The notes under the pieces: model-generated
The model's input: only the letters and a program-made list of their open reading frames with translations
The model's database searches: none
Told to the model about the DNA's origin: nothing
DNA from: Halostella litorea
GTDB taxonomy: Archaea > Halobacteriota > Halobacteria > Halobacteriales > Natronoarchaeaceae
Assembly (NCBI RefSeq): GCF_004785955.1
Contig: NZ_SJER01000001.1
Span: 496,001 to 560,000, forward strand
Direction: 5' to 3'
Length of the DNA stretch: 64,000 bases
In this document: positions 6,736-14,467 of the stretch, piece by piece
Layout of the letters: every line of letters begins with the position of its first letter
How positions within the stretch are numbered: position 1 is the stretch's first letter
Program-made: the position numbers and the translations under genes

Positions 6736-8081
6736 TACAGGTCGCAGTTCATGCCGTCGGCGTCCGCCGGGATGGTCGCGTCCTCCGCGTCGACGGTGGC
6801 GACGGGCTCGCTCGGCATCACGGGGGAGTCCCAGCTGTCGGCCCACTCGTCGCTGGTCGGCACCGGGTTCGCGATGGTCATGGCGGACCGGGCCTGGTTG
6901 TTGTACTCCTGGTAGGTGTAGCCGCCCTCGCCTTTCGGCGTGTCCTCGACGGTCATCCCGGTGAGCGCGTCGACCACGTCGCCGGCCTCCGTCGACCCGC
7001 TCTCCTCGACGGCCTGGACCAGCGACGACGCCGCGGTGAACGTCCCCGAGGTGAACAGGTCCGGCACGACGCCGTACGTGCTCGTGTACGAGTCGACGAA
7101 CGAGCTGTTGATCTCGTTGTCGTACTGGTTCCAGTGGTAGCGCGTGGTGAACGGACCCAGCTTCGCGTCCCGGAGGTCCTGGGCGGTGAAGTCCTCGCCG
7201 AACACGCGCTGGGCGACGCCGCCGAGCGCGGCGTTCGTGATCCGCGTGGCGAACCCGCCGAACAGCCGGAAGTCGTAGTCGCCGGAGAGGCCGGTGCCGA
7301 GGAAAGCGGGGAGCGTCTGGACGGTGAACCCGCCGATGACCGCGTCGGCGTTGGCCTCGGCGGCGTTGTCGTACAGGCCCTCGAACTCGGAGTAGCCCTG
7401 CGCGACGAAGCGCTCGCCGACGACCTCGACGCCCTCGCTCTCGAGGACGGTGCGGTAGTTGTTCGCCACGGCCCGGCCGAAGCTGTAGTCGGCGGCCATG
7501 ATGAACACGCGCTCGACGTCCGTCTCGTTGGCGACGTACCGCCCGCCGCTCCGGGCGTCCATCGCGGTGTTCTCGTTGGCGCGGAACACCTGCGGATTAC
7601 AGTAGTCGCTGCTGGACGTGATGTCGGCGGCGGCCGCCGGCCCGGCGACGAACGGGACGTCCGTGTTCGGGATGATGTTGTCGATGACGCGGCGCGCGGA
7701 CGCCGACGAGGAGGTGCCCACGAGCACGTCGACCTCCTGCTCCTGGACGAGGTCGGTGGCGACCGACTGGGTCTGGTCGGCCGACGCCTCCGTGTCCTCG
7801 ATGTACAGTTCGTAGTCGTAGTCCTCGCCCTCGACCGTCTCCTGGCCCGCCGAACTGACGTCGAGCGGGTCCTGGCCGTGCTTGTACGCGAGCCCCGAGA
7901 GGAACCCCCAGACGCTCTGCTGGCCGTAGTACTGGAGCGGCCCGGACAGCGGCTGCATGACCCCTACGCGGAGCGTCCCGCCGCCGCCGTTCGCCGCGTC
8001 GTCGGAGAGACAGCCGGCCGCGCCGGCCAGCCCCAGGGCCCCTGCGCTTTTCAGCACCGATCGCCTGTTGACCTGTGTCAT
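6735..8081 (-). CDS. Liv-type substrate-binding lipoprotein (Tat-exported)
   Basis: 448 aa from ATG at 8081. The N-terminus has a twin-arginine motif (NRRSVLK), a short hydrophobic stretch and a lipobox ending AAGC, so the protein is exported folded by Tat and anchored by a lipid-modified cysteine, the usual haloarchaeal arrangement. The mature part is a type I periplasmic-binding fold (GVMQPLSGPLQYYGQQ, DVLVGTSSSASARRV, RVFIMAADYSFGR). It is the first gene of a six-gene operon with livG, F, H, M and a KAS-III enzyme. Homologous proteins bind branched-chain amino acids, amides, urea or aromatic acids; the neighbouring acyl-CoA enzymes favour a carboxylic acid (inference). Promoter site at 8122-8135. 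Confidence 0.88.
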   Translation of the reverse strand: MTQVNRRSVLKSAGALGLAGAAGCLSDDAANGGGGTLRVGVMQPLSGPLQYYGQQSVWGFLSGLAYKHGQDPLDVSSAGQETVEGEDYDYELYIEDTEASADQTQSVATDLVQEQEVDVLVGTSSSASARRVIDNIIPNTDVPFVAGPAAAADITSSSDYCNPQVFRANENTAMDARSGGRYVANETDVERVFIMAADYSFGRAVANNYRTVLESEGVEVVGERFVAQGYSEFEGLYDNAAEANADAVIGGFTVQTLPAFLGTGLSGDYDFRLFGGFATRITNAALGGVAQRVFGEDFTAQDLRDAKLGPFTTRYHWNQYDNEINSSFVDSYTSTYGVVPDLFTSGTFTAASSLVQAVEESGSTEAGDVVDALTGMTVEDTPKGEGGYTYQEYNNQARSAMTIANPVPTSDEWADSWDSPVMPSEPVATVDAEDATIPADADGMNCDL

Positions 8082-8121
8082 TGTACACCATAGATCGCTC
8101 GGGTCCCGCAAAGTCACCCGT

Positions 8122-8135
8122 GTTGATATACCAAC
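8122..8135 (-). promoter_or_regulatory. Palindromic regulon site 1 (Liv operon promoter)
   Basis: In gene orientation the site reads GTTGGTATATCAAC, an imperfect 14-bp palindrome containing a TATA-like core. It ends 40 nt before the ATG at 8081. It belongs to a set of four near-identical sites in this cluster (others at 9077, 10728, 13940). A position over the TATA element suggests repressor control. Confidence 0.7.
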
Positions 8136-8193
8136 CTCGGGGGCGGGAGTCGGCGACGGCACGGGATCTACCGGGGGTGAACCGCACGGCCGC

Positions 8194-9039
8194 TCACTCG
8201 TACGTGAGCGTCATCCCGCCGTCGAACAGCAGGTCGCCCCCGTTGAGGTGGGCCCCGAGGTGCGAGAAGCCGACCAGAAAGAGGTTGCCGACGTCGACCG
8301 GGTCCATCATCTCCGTGGAGCGGGACTGGCCGAGCATCACGTCCTCGACGACCTCCCGCTCGCTGATCCCGCGCTGGGCGGCCGTGTCGGGGATCTGGCC
8401 CGTCACGAGCGGCGTCTTCACGTAGCCCGTGCTGACCGAAAACGAGCGCACGTCGCCGTCGCCCTCCGCCGCGATGGACTGGGTGAGCCCCCGGATCCCG
8501 AACTTCGCGACGTTGTACGCCACCTTGTCGCTCGTGACGTAGTGGCCGTGGACCGACGCCATGTTGCCGACACAGCCCCCCGCCTCCCGCAGGTGGGGCA
8601 TGCAGCGCTTGGCGAGGTACGTCGGCGCGCGCACCATCACGTCCTGGATGGCGTCGTACCGCTCCATCGGGAACTCGTCGATGGGGTCGACGTGCTGGAG
8701 GCCGGCGACGTTCGCCAGAAAGCGGAGTTTCCCTCGCCCGGCGGCCGTCTCGACGAGGTCGTCCATCTCGCCGTCGATCCGCAGGTCAGCCGTGACCGTC
8801 TCGACGGTCCCCTCGGCGTCCAGTTCCGCCGCCCGCGCGGCCGTTCCGTCAAGCCCGTCCCCGTCGACGTCGGTGGCGACGACCGTGAGGCCGTTCACCG
8901 CGGCGACCAGCGCGACGGCGCGGCCGATGCCCGACGCCGCGCCCGTGACGAGACAGACGTTCTCCCGGGAGAAGCGCTCGTCGTCGACCGTGTGCACGTC
9001 GCTCCGCTCTATCGTCGGCGGCGTGGGGGCCTCTGCCAT
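8194..9039 (-). CDS. Short-chain dehydrogenase/reductase
   Basis: 281 aa from ATG at 9039; the frame runs further upstream, but 9039 lies 37 nt downstream of regulon site 2. The Rossmann glycine motif is VTGAASGIG. The usual YxxxK is displayed as YNVAKFGIRG, and NVAG precedes it (FLANVAGLQH). This is a classical SDR that oxidises or reduces an alcohol/ketone using NAD(P). Placed with MaoC, thiolase and CoA-ligase under one motif, it probably acts as the 3-hydroxyacyl-CoA dehydrogenase step of a beta-oxidation-like route. Substrate is inferred, not shown. Confidence 0.85.
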   Translation of the reverse strand: MAEAPTPPTIERSDVHTVDDERFSRENVCLVTGAASGIGRAVALVAAVNGLTVVATDVDGDGLDGTAARAAELDAEGTVETVTADLRIDGEMDDLVETAAGRGKLRFLANVAGLQHVDPIDEFPMERYDAIQDVMVRAPTYLAKRCMPHLREAGGCVGNMASVHGHYVTSDKVAYNVAKFGIRGLTQSIAAEGDGDVRSFSVSTGYVKTPLVTGQIPDTAAQRGISEREVVEDVMLGQSRSTEMMDPVDVGNLFLVGFSHLGAHLNGGDLLFDGGMTLTYE

Positions 9040-9076
9040 GTCACTCGGTACGAACCCTATCACAAACAAGGGGCGA

Positions 9077-9090
9077 GTTGATATACGAAC
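9077..9090 (-). promoter_or_regulatory. Palindromic regulon site 2 (SDR promoter)
   Basis: In gene orientation GTTCGTATATCAAC, a 14-bp palindrome (GTT-NN-TATA-NN-AAC) ending 37 nt before the SDR start. It lies in the gap between the OB-fold gene stop (9132) and the SDR, so the SDR has its own controlled promoter rather than only read-through from the thiolase unit. Confidence 0.7.
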
Positions 9091-9131
9091 CGTCGACAGG
9101 TCAGTCGGCCCGGGACGAAGGGAGCCGACGC

Positions 9132-9506
9132 TCAGCCGAACCGCGGCGCCGGCCCCTCGGGCGTCGACGCCGCACCCGTAAACGTCACCGTCTCGCCGAT
9201 GTCGGCCTCGCCGTCGAGGCGGGCGGTGACCCGGCCGTCGTCGAGCGCCACCATCGCCACGTGGTAGGGCGCGTCGAACCCCTCCGGGGCCACCTCGATC
9301 CGGGTGACTGAGTACACCGTCCCCTCTTCGGGCAGCCGGACCGTATCGAGCGCCCGGGAGCCACAGCGCGCGCAGGCGGCCTTCGGCGCTCCGGTGACGT
9401 GGCCGCAGTCCCGGCACTCCTGGCCGAGCAGCAGGCCGTCGTCGAGCGCGTCGCGCCACCCGCCGGTCGTCAGGCGGTCGTCCTCGGCGTAGTCGTCGAC
9501 GCTCAT
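9132..9506 (-). CDS. Zn-ribbon / OB-fold acyl-CoA-associated protein (DUF35 family)
   Basis: 124 aa from ATG at 9506, overlapping the thiolase stop (ATGA). Residues 30-50 form a zinc ribbon (CRDCG ... CARCG), followed by an OB-fold strand-rich domain (GTVYSVTRIEVAPEGFDAPYHVAMVALDDG). Proteins of this family pair with thiolases or HMG-CoA synthases and stabilise or channel acyl-CoA between active sites. Here the partner is the thiolase immediately upstream. It is translationally coupled, so about equal amounts of both proteins are expected. Confidence 0.88.
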   Translation of the reverse strand: MSVDDYAEDDRLTTGGWRDALDDGLLLGQECRDCGHVTGAPKAACARCGSRALDTVRLPEEGTVYSVTRIEVAPEGFDAPYHVAMVALDDGRVTARLDGEADIGETVTFTGAASTPEGPAPRFG

Positions 9507-10690
9507 CGCGCCACCTCCCCGGCGTCGGCGGCTTCGAGAACGCTGACCACCGTCGTCGCGGCGTCGCCGCCGAGGTTGTGCGCCAGCCCCACGTCGGCCC
9601 CCTCGACCGAGCGCTCGTCCGCCTCGCCGCGGAGCTGCTCGGTCAGCTCGACGATCTGGGCCGCGCCGGTCGCGCCGATGGGGTGGCCCTTCGCCTTCAG
9701 CCCGCCGCTCGGGTTGACCGGAATCTCGCCGCCGAGCGCGGTGCGGCCGGCGGCCGCGGCGGCCCCGCCCTCGCCGTCCGTGACGAGGCCGAGCGCCTCC
9801 GTCGCCAGCACCTCCGCGCCGGTGAAGCAGTCGTGGACCTCCGCGAAGTCGACGTCGTCGGCCGCGATCCCGGCCGCCTCGTACGCCTCGCGGGCGGCGT
9901 CGCGGGCCGCCTGCGTCGTCGACGGGTGGGCCTTGTCGGCCAGCGGCACCACGTCGGTCGCGTGGCCGACGCCCGCGACGCGGACGGGGTCGCCGGACAG
10001 GTCGGCGGCCGCGTCCTCGCTTGCGACGACGACCGCCGCCGCGCCGTCGGAGAACGGACAGCAGTCGTGCAGGCGGAACGGGTCGGCGACGACCGGCCCG
10101 TCGAGCACCTCCTCGGTCGTCGTCTCCTTGCCGAAGTGCGCGCGGTCGTTGAGGCTGCCGTGGTAGTGGTTCTTCACGGCCACCTCGGCGAGCTGTTCGG
10201 GCGTGGTGCCGTGCTCGTGCATGTGTCGCTTCGTCAGGAGCGCGAACACGCCAGGGAACGTGAGGCCGGTCGGGCGCTCGTACGCGCCGTGGGCGGCGCT
10301 GGCGAAGATGCGGGTCATCGCGCCGGTCCCCTTGCCGGTCTCGGGCGAGCAGCGCTCGACGCCGCCGACCAGCACCACGTCGTGCTGGCCCGCCTCGACC
10401 GCCTGGACGGCGTTCTTGAACGCGTTCGAGGAGGTCGCGCAGGCGTCCTCGAACCGCTGGCAGGGGACCCCCGCGAGGCCGACGTGGGAGGCGACCGTCG
10501 GCGCGAGGTGGCTGTCGCCCTCTATCTGGCCGCCCATCGCGTTGCCGAAGTACAGCGCCTCGACGTCGTCGGGCGCCGCGCCCGCGTCGTCGAGCGCCGG
10601 GAGCGCCGCCTCGGCGAACAGGTCGGGGAGCGTCGCGTCGTGGACGCCGAACGGCGTCATCCCGACGCCGACGACGTGTGCGTCGTGCAT
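9503..10690 (-). CDS. Thiolase-family acetyl-CoA C-acyltransferase (SCP-x type)
   Basis: 395 aa from ATG at 10690. It has the thiolase fold with an acyl-accepting cysteine in RFEDACATSSNAFKNAV, the middle motif EVHDCFTGAEVLATEALGL and the C-terminal GLKAKGHPIGATGAAQ motif supplying the catalytic histidine. It matches the SCP2/SCP-x-type archaeal thiolases, which require a DUF35 partner, encoded next. Expected role: cleavage of a 3-oxoacyl-CoA to acetyl-CoA or propionyl-CoA, or the reverse condensation. Controlled by regulon site 3 at 10728-10741. Confidence 0.9.
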   Translation of the reverse strand: MHDAHVVGVGMTPFGVHDATLPDLFAEAALPALDDAGAAPDDVEALYFGNAMGGQIEGDSHLAPTVASHVGLAGVPCQRFEDACATSSNAFKNAVQAVEAGQHDVVLVGGVERCSPETGKGTGAMTRIFASAAHGAYERPTGLTFPGVFALLTKRHMHEHGTTPEQLAEVAVKNHYHGSLNDRAHFGKETTTEEVLDGPVVADPFRLHDCCPFSDGAAAVVVASEDAAADLSGDPVRVAGVGHATDVVPLADKAHPSTTQAARDAAREAYEAAGIAADDVDFAEVHDCFTGAEVLATEALGLVTDGEGGAAAAAGRTALGGEIPVNPSGGLKAKGHPIGATGAAQIVELTEQLRGEADERSVEGADVGLAHNLGGDAATTVVSVLEAADAGEVAR

Positions 10691-10727
10691 GGTCGCAAGG
10701 AGGAACCGGAGGCCGAAAAGGTGCGAG

Positions 10728-10741
10728 GTTGATATCCGAAC
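10728..10741 (-). promoter_or_regulatory. Palindromic regulon site 3 (thiolase promoter)
   Basis: In gene orientation GTTCGGATATCAAC, ending 37 nt before the thiolase start. It has the same half-site ATATCAAC as the other three copies and the same spacing. It lies just before the stop of the HTH_10 regulator gene, so the thiolase has a separate promoter. Confidence 0.7.
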
Positions 10742-10751
10742 GCCCGGGCGT

Positions 10752-11453
10752 TCACTCCAGGTCAGAGAGCGCGGCGACGACGCTCCGGACGACCTTCCGC
10801 TCGCCGCGCCGGAGGTTCTTCGAGACGGCGGTGTCGGAGACGTCGAACTCGGCCGCGAGGTCCTTCAGCGTCGCCTCGCGGGGCTCCTGGTAGTACCCCG
10901 CGCCCGCCGCCGCCGACAGCGTCTCGCGCTCGACGGCCGAGAGGCTCCGGCAGCCGTCGAGCATCGTCATCGCCGGTTCGGCGTTCTCCAGCAGGTCGAA
11001 CAGCTCCTCGGTGTCCAGGGCGTCGCGGGACTCGACGGTGAACTCGTTGTTCCGCTCCAGTTCGGCGAGGGTGTCGTCGGCGACCCGCTCCTCGTCGAAG
11101 CCGACCTCCCACGTCTCGCTCCCGTCCTCGATGTGGAACGGGCCGGTGATGTAGCCGCCGTTCTCCCGGATCACCTTCATCGCGTTCGTCTGGTCGATGA
11201 CGGTCCGGATCACCGCCTGCTCGCCGCGCTTGGAGAACAGCGAGCACTCCCGCATGTTGTCGTGGTCCTGGAGCGCCGTCAGCCCCTGCTCCAGTTCGTC
11301 GCGCTCGTCCCCCTCGACGGCGAGGCGCGTCTCCAGCCGTTTCGACACCTCGTCGAACTCCCAGTGGACCGCGGTGAAGGATACGTCGTGGTCGTCGGTC
11401 GTGTCGATGAACGGACAGTCGTACTGTTCCATGTCCATCGCGACGTCGATCAT
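10752..11453 (-). CDS. HTH_10 (Bat-type) transcriptional regulator
   Basis: 233 aa, ATG at 11453 (a second in-frame ATG lies 6 codons downstream). The C-terminal 55 residues are the haloarchaeal HTH_10 helix-turn-helix (LSAVERETLSAAAGAGYYQEP ... TLKDLAAEFDVSDTAVSKNLRRGE). The N-terminal 160 residues form the family's sensory region without a recognisable PAS or GAF motif. It sits in the middle of the acyl-CoA cluster and is the obvious candidate to act on the four palindromic sites, although its own promoter lacks that site. This assignment is by context. Confidence 0.85.
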   Translation of the reverse strand: MIDVAMDMEQYDCPFIDTTDDHDVSFTAVHWEFDEVSKRLETRLAVEGDERDELEQGLTALQDHDNMRECSLFSKRGEQAVIRTVIDQTNAMKVIRENGGYITGPFHIEDGSETWEVGFDEERVADDTLAELERNNEFTVESRDALDTEELFDLLENAEPAMTMLDGCRSLSAVERETLSAAAGAGYYQEPREATLKDLAAEFDVSDTAVSKNLRRGERKVVRSVVAALSDLE

Positions 11454-11477
11454 ACCGCGCCCCTTTGCGACGGGTCC

Positions 11478-13103
11478 TCAATTATCTTTCGTGTCTGACC
11501 CGCCGTGCTCCCGCTGGACCGCCGAGCGGTCTATCTTCGACGGGCCGCTGGTCGGCAGTTCGTCGACGAACGCGACCCGGCGCGGCTGTTTGAACCCCGC
11601 GAGCCGGCCGTCGAGGAACTCGCGCAGTTCGTCGACCGTCAGCGGTTCCCCGTCGCCGGCCGCCACGTCCGACGCCGCCGGCTGGATCACCGCCTTGCCG
11701 ACCGTCCCCCACGTGTCGTCGGGGACGCCGATCACGACCACCTCCTCGACGGCGGGGTGGTCCGCGACGGCGTCCTCGACCTCCGGGGGGTAGACGTTCT
11801 CGCCGCCGCTGGTGAACATGTTCTTCTTGCGCCCCTCGATGCGGTAGTAGCCGTCGCCGTCGACGCTGGCCAGGTCGCCCGTCGACACCCAGCGGTCCAC
11901 AGGCGGGTCGTAGACGGCGCCGAACGCCGCCCGCGTCTCCGACTCGTCGCGCCAGTAGCGGTCGGCCGCGTGCGGGCCGGCGAGTTCGAGTTCGCCGATC
12001 TCGCCGTCGTCGACGGGGTCGCCGCCCTCGTCGACGATCCGGACGTCGGTGTGGGGGACCGGCCTGCCGATGGTGTCGGTCTTGTCGGCGGGCCAGCCCT
12101 CGGGCATCGCGAAGTTGTTCGGGCCGCACTCGGTGAGGCCGTACCCCTGCGAGAGGTCGACGCCCCGCTCGCGCCACGCCCGGATCGTCGCCTCGCGGCA
12201 GGGGCCGCCGCCGCTCTTGACGAACCGCAGCGTCGAGAGGTCCGTGTCGCCCCAGTCGCCGTGGGCCGCCATCGACCGGAGGACTGCGGGCACCGCGACG
12301 AACGCCGTCGCGCCCTCGCGCTCGATGGTCCGCAGCACGCGGCCGGGGTCGACCTCGCGGCTGATCACGACCGTCCCGCCCATGTGGAACAGCGGGAGCG
12401 TCAGCACGTTCCACCCGCCGGTGTGGAACATCGGGAACACCATCGGCGTCACGTCGTCGGCCCGCAGCCCCCACGCCGTGATCGTGTTGAACGAGTTCCA
12501 GCGCACCGAACCGTGGGTGATCACCGTCTCCTTTGGCGTCCCGGTCGACCCGCCCGTGTGGAGGAACAGGCAGGGGTCCGACAGCGCCAGTTCGGGGCCG
12601 TCGAACGGCGCGTCGTCGGCGGGCAGGGCGTCGCGGTAGGTCGGCGCGTCGGCGAAAGCGGCGCGTTCCCCGGCGGGGTCGGCCGGAAGGACCACCGCCG
12701 GACACGGCGCGTCGCCGCCGACCGCCTCGGCGACGGCGTCGGCGAAGGGCGCTTCGACGACCAGCAGTGACGGGTCGACGGTGTCGAGCAGTTCGCCCAG
12801 TTCCGGCGGCGCGAGGCGGTGGGACAGCGGCGCGAGGACCGCCCCGGTCTTCCCGCCCGCGAAGAAGAGGTCGACGAGTTCCACGCGGTTGCGCGAGACG
12901 ACGGCGACGCGGTCACCCTTGCCGACGCCGTGGTCGGCAAGCAGGCGGGCCGTCCGGTTGGCCCGCGCGTCGAGGTCGGCGTACGTGTACGACTCGCCCG
13001 TCGTCGCGTCCTCGAGGCCGACCGCGTCGGGCGACAGCGCCGCCCGGCGCTCGCTCCACGCGCCGACCCACCCGTAGGGGCGCTCGCCGTGGTCGTGGAC
13101 CAT
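11478..13103 (-). CDS. Acyl-CoA ligase (AMP-forming acyl-CoA synthetase)
   Basis: 541 aa from ATG at 13103, sharing a base with the hydrolase stop (TGATG). The ANL-superfamily motifs are present: P-loop TGGSTGTPKE (A3), GYGLTE (A5), STGDLASVDGDGYYRIEGRKKNMFTSGG (A7/A8). The C-terminal lysine region ends in a typical GPSKIDR motif (SGPSKIDRSA). It activates a carboxylic acid to its CoA thioester with ATP, via the acyl-adenylate. In this cluster it is the logical entry step for the acid imported by the Liv transporter (inference). Specificity (aromatic, branched, medium chain) cannot be read. Confidence 0.9.
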   Translation of the reverse strand: MVHDHGERPYGWVGAWSERRAALSPDAVGLEDATTGESYTYADLDARANRTARLLADHGVGKGDRVAVVSRNRVELVDLFFAGGKTGAVLAPLSHRLAPPELGELLDTVDPSLLVVEAPFADAVAEAVGGDAPCPAVVLPADPAGERAAFADAPTYRDALPADDAPFDGPELALSDPCLFLHTGGSTGTPKETVITHGSVRWNSFNTITAWGLRADDVTPMVFPMFHTGGWNVLTLPLFHMGGTVVISREVDPGRVLRTIEREGATAFVAVPAVLRSMAAHGDWGDTDLSTLRFVKSGGGPCREATIRAWRERGVDLSQGYGLTECGPNNFAMPEGWPADKTDTIGRPVPHTDVRIVDEGGDPVDDGEIGELELAGPHAADRYWRDESETRAAFGAVYDPPVDRWVSTGDLASVDGDGYYRIEGRKKNMFTSGGENVYPPEVEDAVADHPAVEEVVVIGVPDDTWGTVGKAVIQPAASDVAAGDGEPLTVDELREFLDGRLAGFKQPRRVAFVDELPTSGPSKIDRSAVQREHGGSDTKDN

Positions 13104-13903
13104 CAGTCGCCCCCCAGGAAGTCGAGCAGCGTCTCGTTGACGGCGTCGGCCTGCTCGATGAAAAAGAGGTGCGGGCCGCCCTCGAACGGATCAAGCCGGG
13201 CGTCGGGGATCCCCTCCGCGAGGAGTTCGGCGTTCCCGAACGGCAGGACGCGGTCCGCGGTGCCGTGGGCGACCAGCGTGGGGACGTCGATCCCCCCCAA
13301 CCGGTCGGAAGCGTCGAACGCGCCGACGGCGGCCAGTTGCGCGTTCCGGCCGGCCTCGGTCGCGTCCCCCTGGAGCCGCCAGTCGACGATCCGCGAGAGC
13401 AGGTCGTCGTCGTCCCGGAGGACGTCGGTCATTGCGGGGGCCATGCGGTGGCGGATCGTCTCGCGCTCGTCGGCACCCTCCGGTTCGGCGACCATGCGGG
13501 CCTGCACCTCCGGCGACGCCTCGACCGCGTCGTCGCCGCCGGGCGAGGAACACAGGAGGGCGAGCCGGTCGACCCGGTCGTAGTCGATCGCGTACTGCTG
13601 GGCGATCATCCCGCCCATGCTCGCGCCGACGACGTGGGCAGACTCCGCGCCGTGGTCGGCGAGCACGGCTTCGAGGTCGCCCGCCATTTCGCCGATGGTG
13701 TACGGCCCCTCCGGCGCGTCGGAGTCACCGGTGCCGCGGTTGTCCCAGACGACCGTCTCGAAGCGCTCGGCCAGCGCCTCGCGCTGCCACCGCCACATCC
13801 AGCGGCCGTATCCGAGTCCCTCCACCAGCACGACCGTGTCGGCGTCGGACGAGCCGTCGACCTCGTAGTACAGGTCGACCCCGTCGTTGGTAGCGATCGG
13901 CAT
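13103..13903 (-). CDS. Alpha/beta-hydrolase
   Basis: 266 aa from ATG at 13903. It has the alpha/beta-hydrolase core with the oxyanion stretch (VLVEGLGYGRWMW), WDNRGTGDSD, the nucleophile elbow GASMGG, a late acidic region (LVAHGTADRVLPFGN) and a C-terminal His (GPHLFFIEQ). It resembles 3-oxoadipate enol-lactonase or C-C-bond hydrolases of ring-cleavage pathways, as well as esterases. First gene of a two-gene operon with the acyl-CoA ligase. Regulon site 4 lies 36 nt upstream and is shared with the divergent MaoC gene. Exact substrate unknown. Confidence 0.85.
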   Translation of the reverse strand: MPIATNDGVDLYYEVDGSSDADTVVLVEGLGYGRWMWRWQREALAERFETVVWDNRGTGDSDAPEGPYTIGEMAGDLEAVLADHGAESAHVVGASMGGMIAQQYAIDYDRVDRLALLCSSPGGDDAVEASPEVQARMVAEPEGADERETIRHRMAPAMTDVLRDDDDLLSRIVDWRLQGDATEAGRNAQLAAVGAFDASDRLGGIDVPTLVAHGTADRVLPFGNAELLAEGIPDARLDPFEGGPHLFFIEQADAVNETLLDFLGGD

Positions 13904-13939
13904 ACGTGTCCGTGGTCCGGACGCCTATTCAAAGCGGTA

Positions 13940-13953
13940 GTTCGCATATCAAC
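13940..13953. promoter_or_regulatory. Palindromic regulon site 4 (shared divergent promoter)
   Basis: Reads GTTCGCATATCAAC on the plus strand. It lies nearly midway between two divergent genes: 36 nt to the hydrolase ATG at 13903 (minus) and 38 nt to the MaoC ATG at 13992 (plus). Because the site is palindromic with a TATA-like centre, one copy can serve both directions at the same spacing seen at the other three promoters. Confidence 0.72.
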
Positions 13954-13991
13954 CACGCGTTTGAGGGCCGCCCTGGCCCTATCTCGTACCG

Positions 13992-14405
13992 ATGCCAGTT
14001 GCCACACCCGGCGACACCGCGACCGCGACGCTCGCCGTGACGGAGGACCGGATCGACGCCTTCGCCTCGGTCACCGGCGACGAGAACCCGCTCCACCTGG
14101 ACCCGGGCTACGCCAGCGAGTCGATCTTCGACGGCCAGATCGCCCACGGCATGCTGTCGGCGGGGGCGATCTCAAGCGCGCTCGCCGACCTGCCCGGCGA
14201 CATCGTCTACGTCTCGCAGGACCTCTCGTTCGAGAACCCGGTCCGACCGGGCCAGACCGTCGAGGCGACCGCGACCGTCGCGGACCGCGACGACGACCGC
14301 CTGACGGTCGAGACGACCGCCGAGACCGACGACGGGCCGGTCGTCACCGGCACCGCGACGGTGCTGTCGCTCCCGCACGGGTCCGAACCGCAGGGGTCCG
14401 ACTGA
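13992..14405 (+). CDS. MaoC-family (R)-specific enoyl-CoA hydratase
   Basis: 137 aa, ATG at 13992. Single hot-dog domain with the MaoC hydratase signature: the Asp/His pair in GDENPLHLDPGYASESIFDGQIAHGML, then the beta-strands of the hot-dog (YVSQDLSFENPVRPGQTVEA). It hydrates 2-enoyl-CoA to 3-hydroxyacyl-CoA. Divergent from the hydrolase/ligase operon with a shared palindromic promoter site. With the ligase, SDR and thiolase it supplies the hydratase step of a beta-oxidation-like sequence. Confidence 0.9.
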   Translation: MPVATPGDTATATLAVTEDRIDAFASVTGDENPLHLDPGYASESIFDGQIAHGMLSAGAISSALADLPGDIVYVSQDLSFENPVRPGQTVEATATVADRDDDRLTVETTAETDDGPVVTGTATVLSLPHGSEPQGSD

Positions 14406-14467
14406 CGGTCGCGGCCGCGCCGAACCGACGCCTGCACCCGCGCCAGACCCACCGCGGTCAGCGCGAC

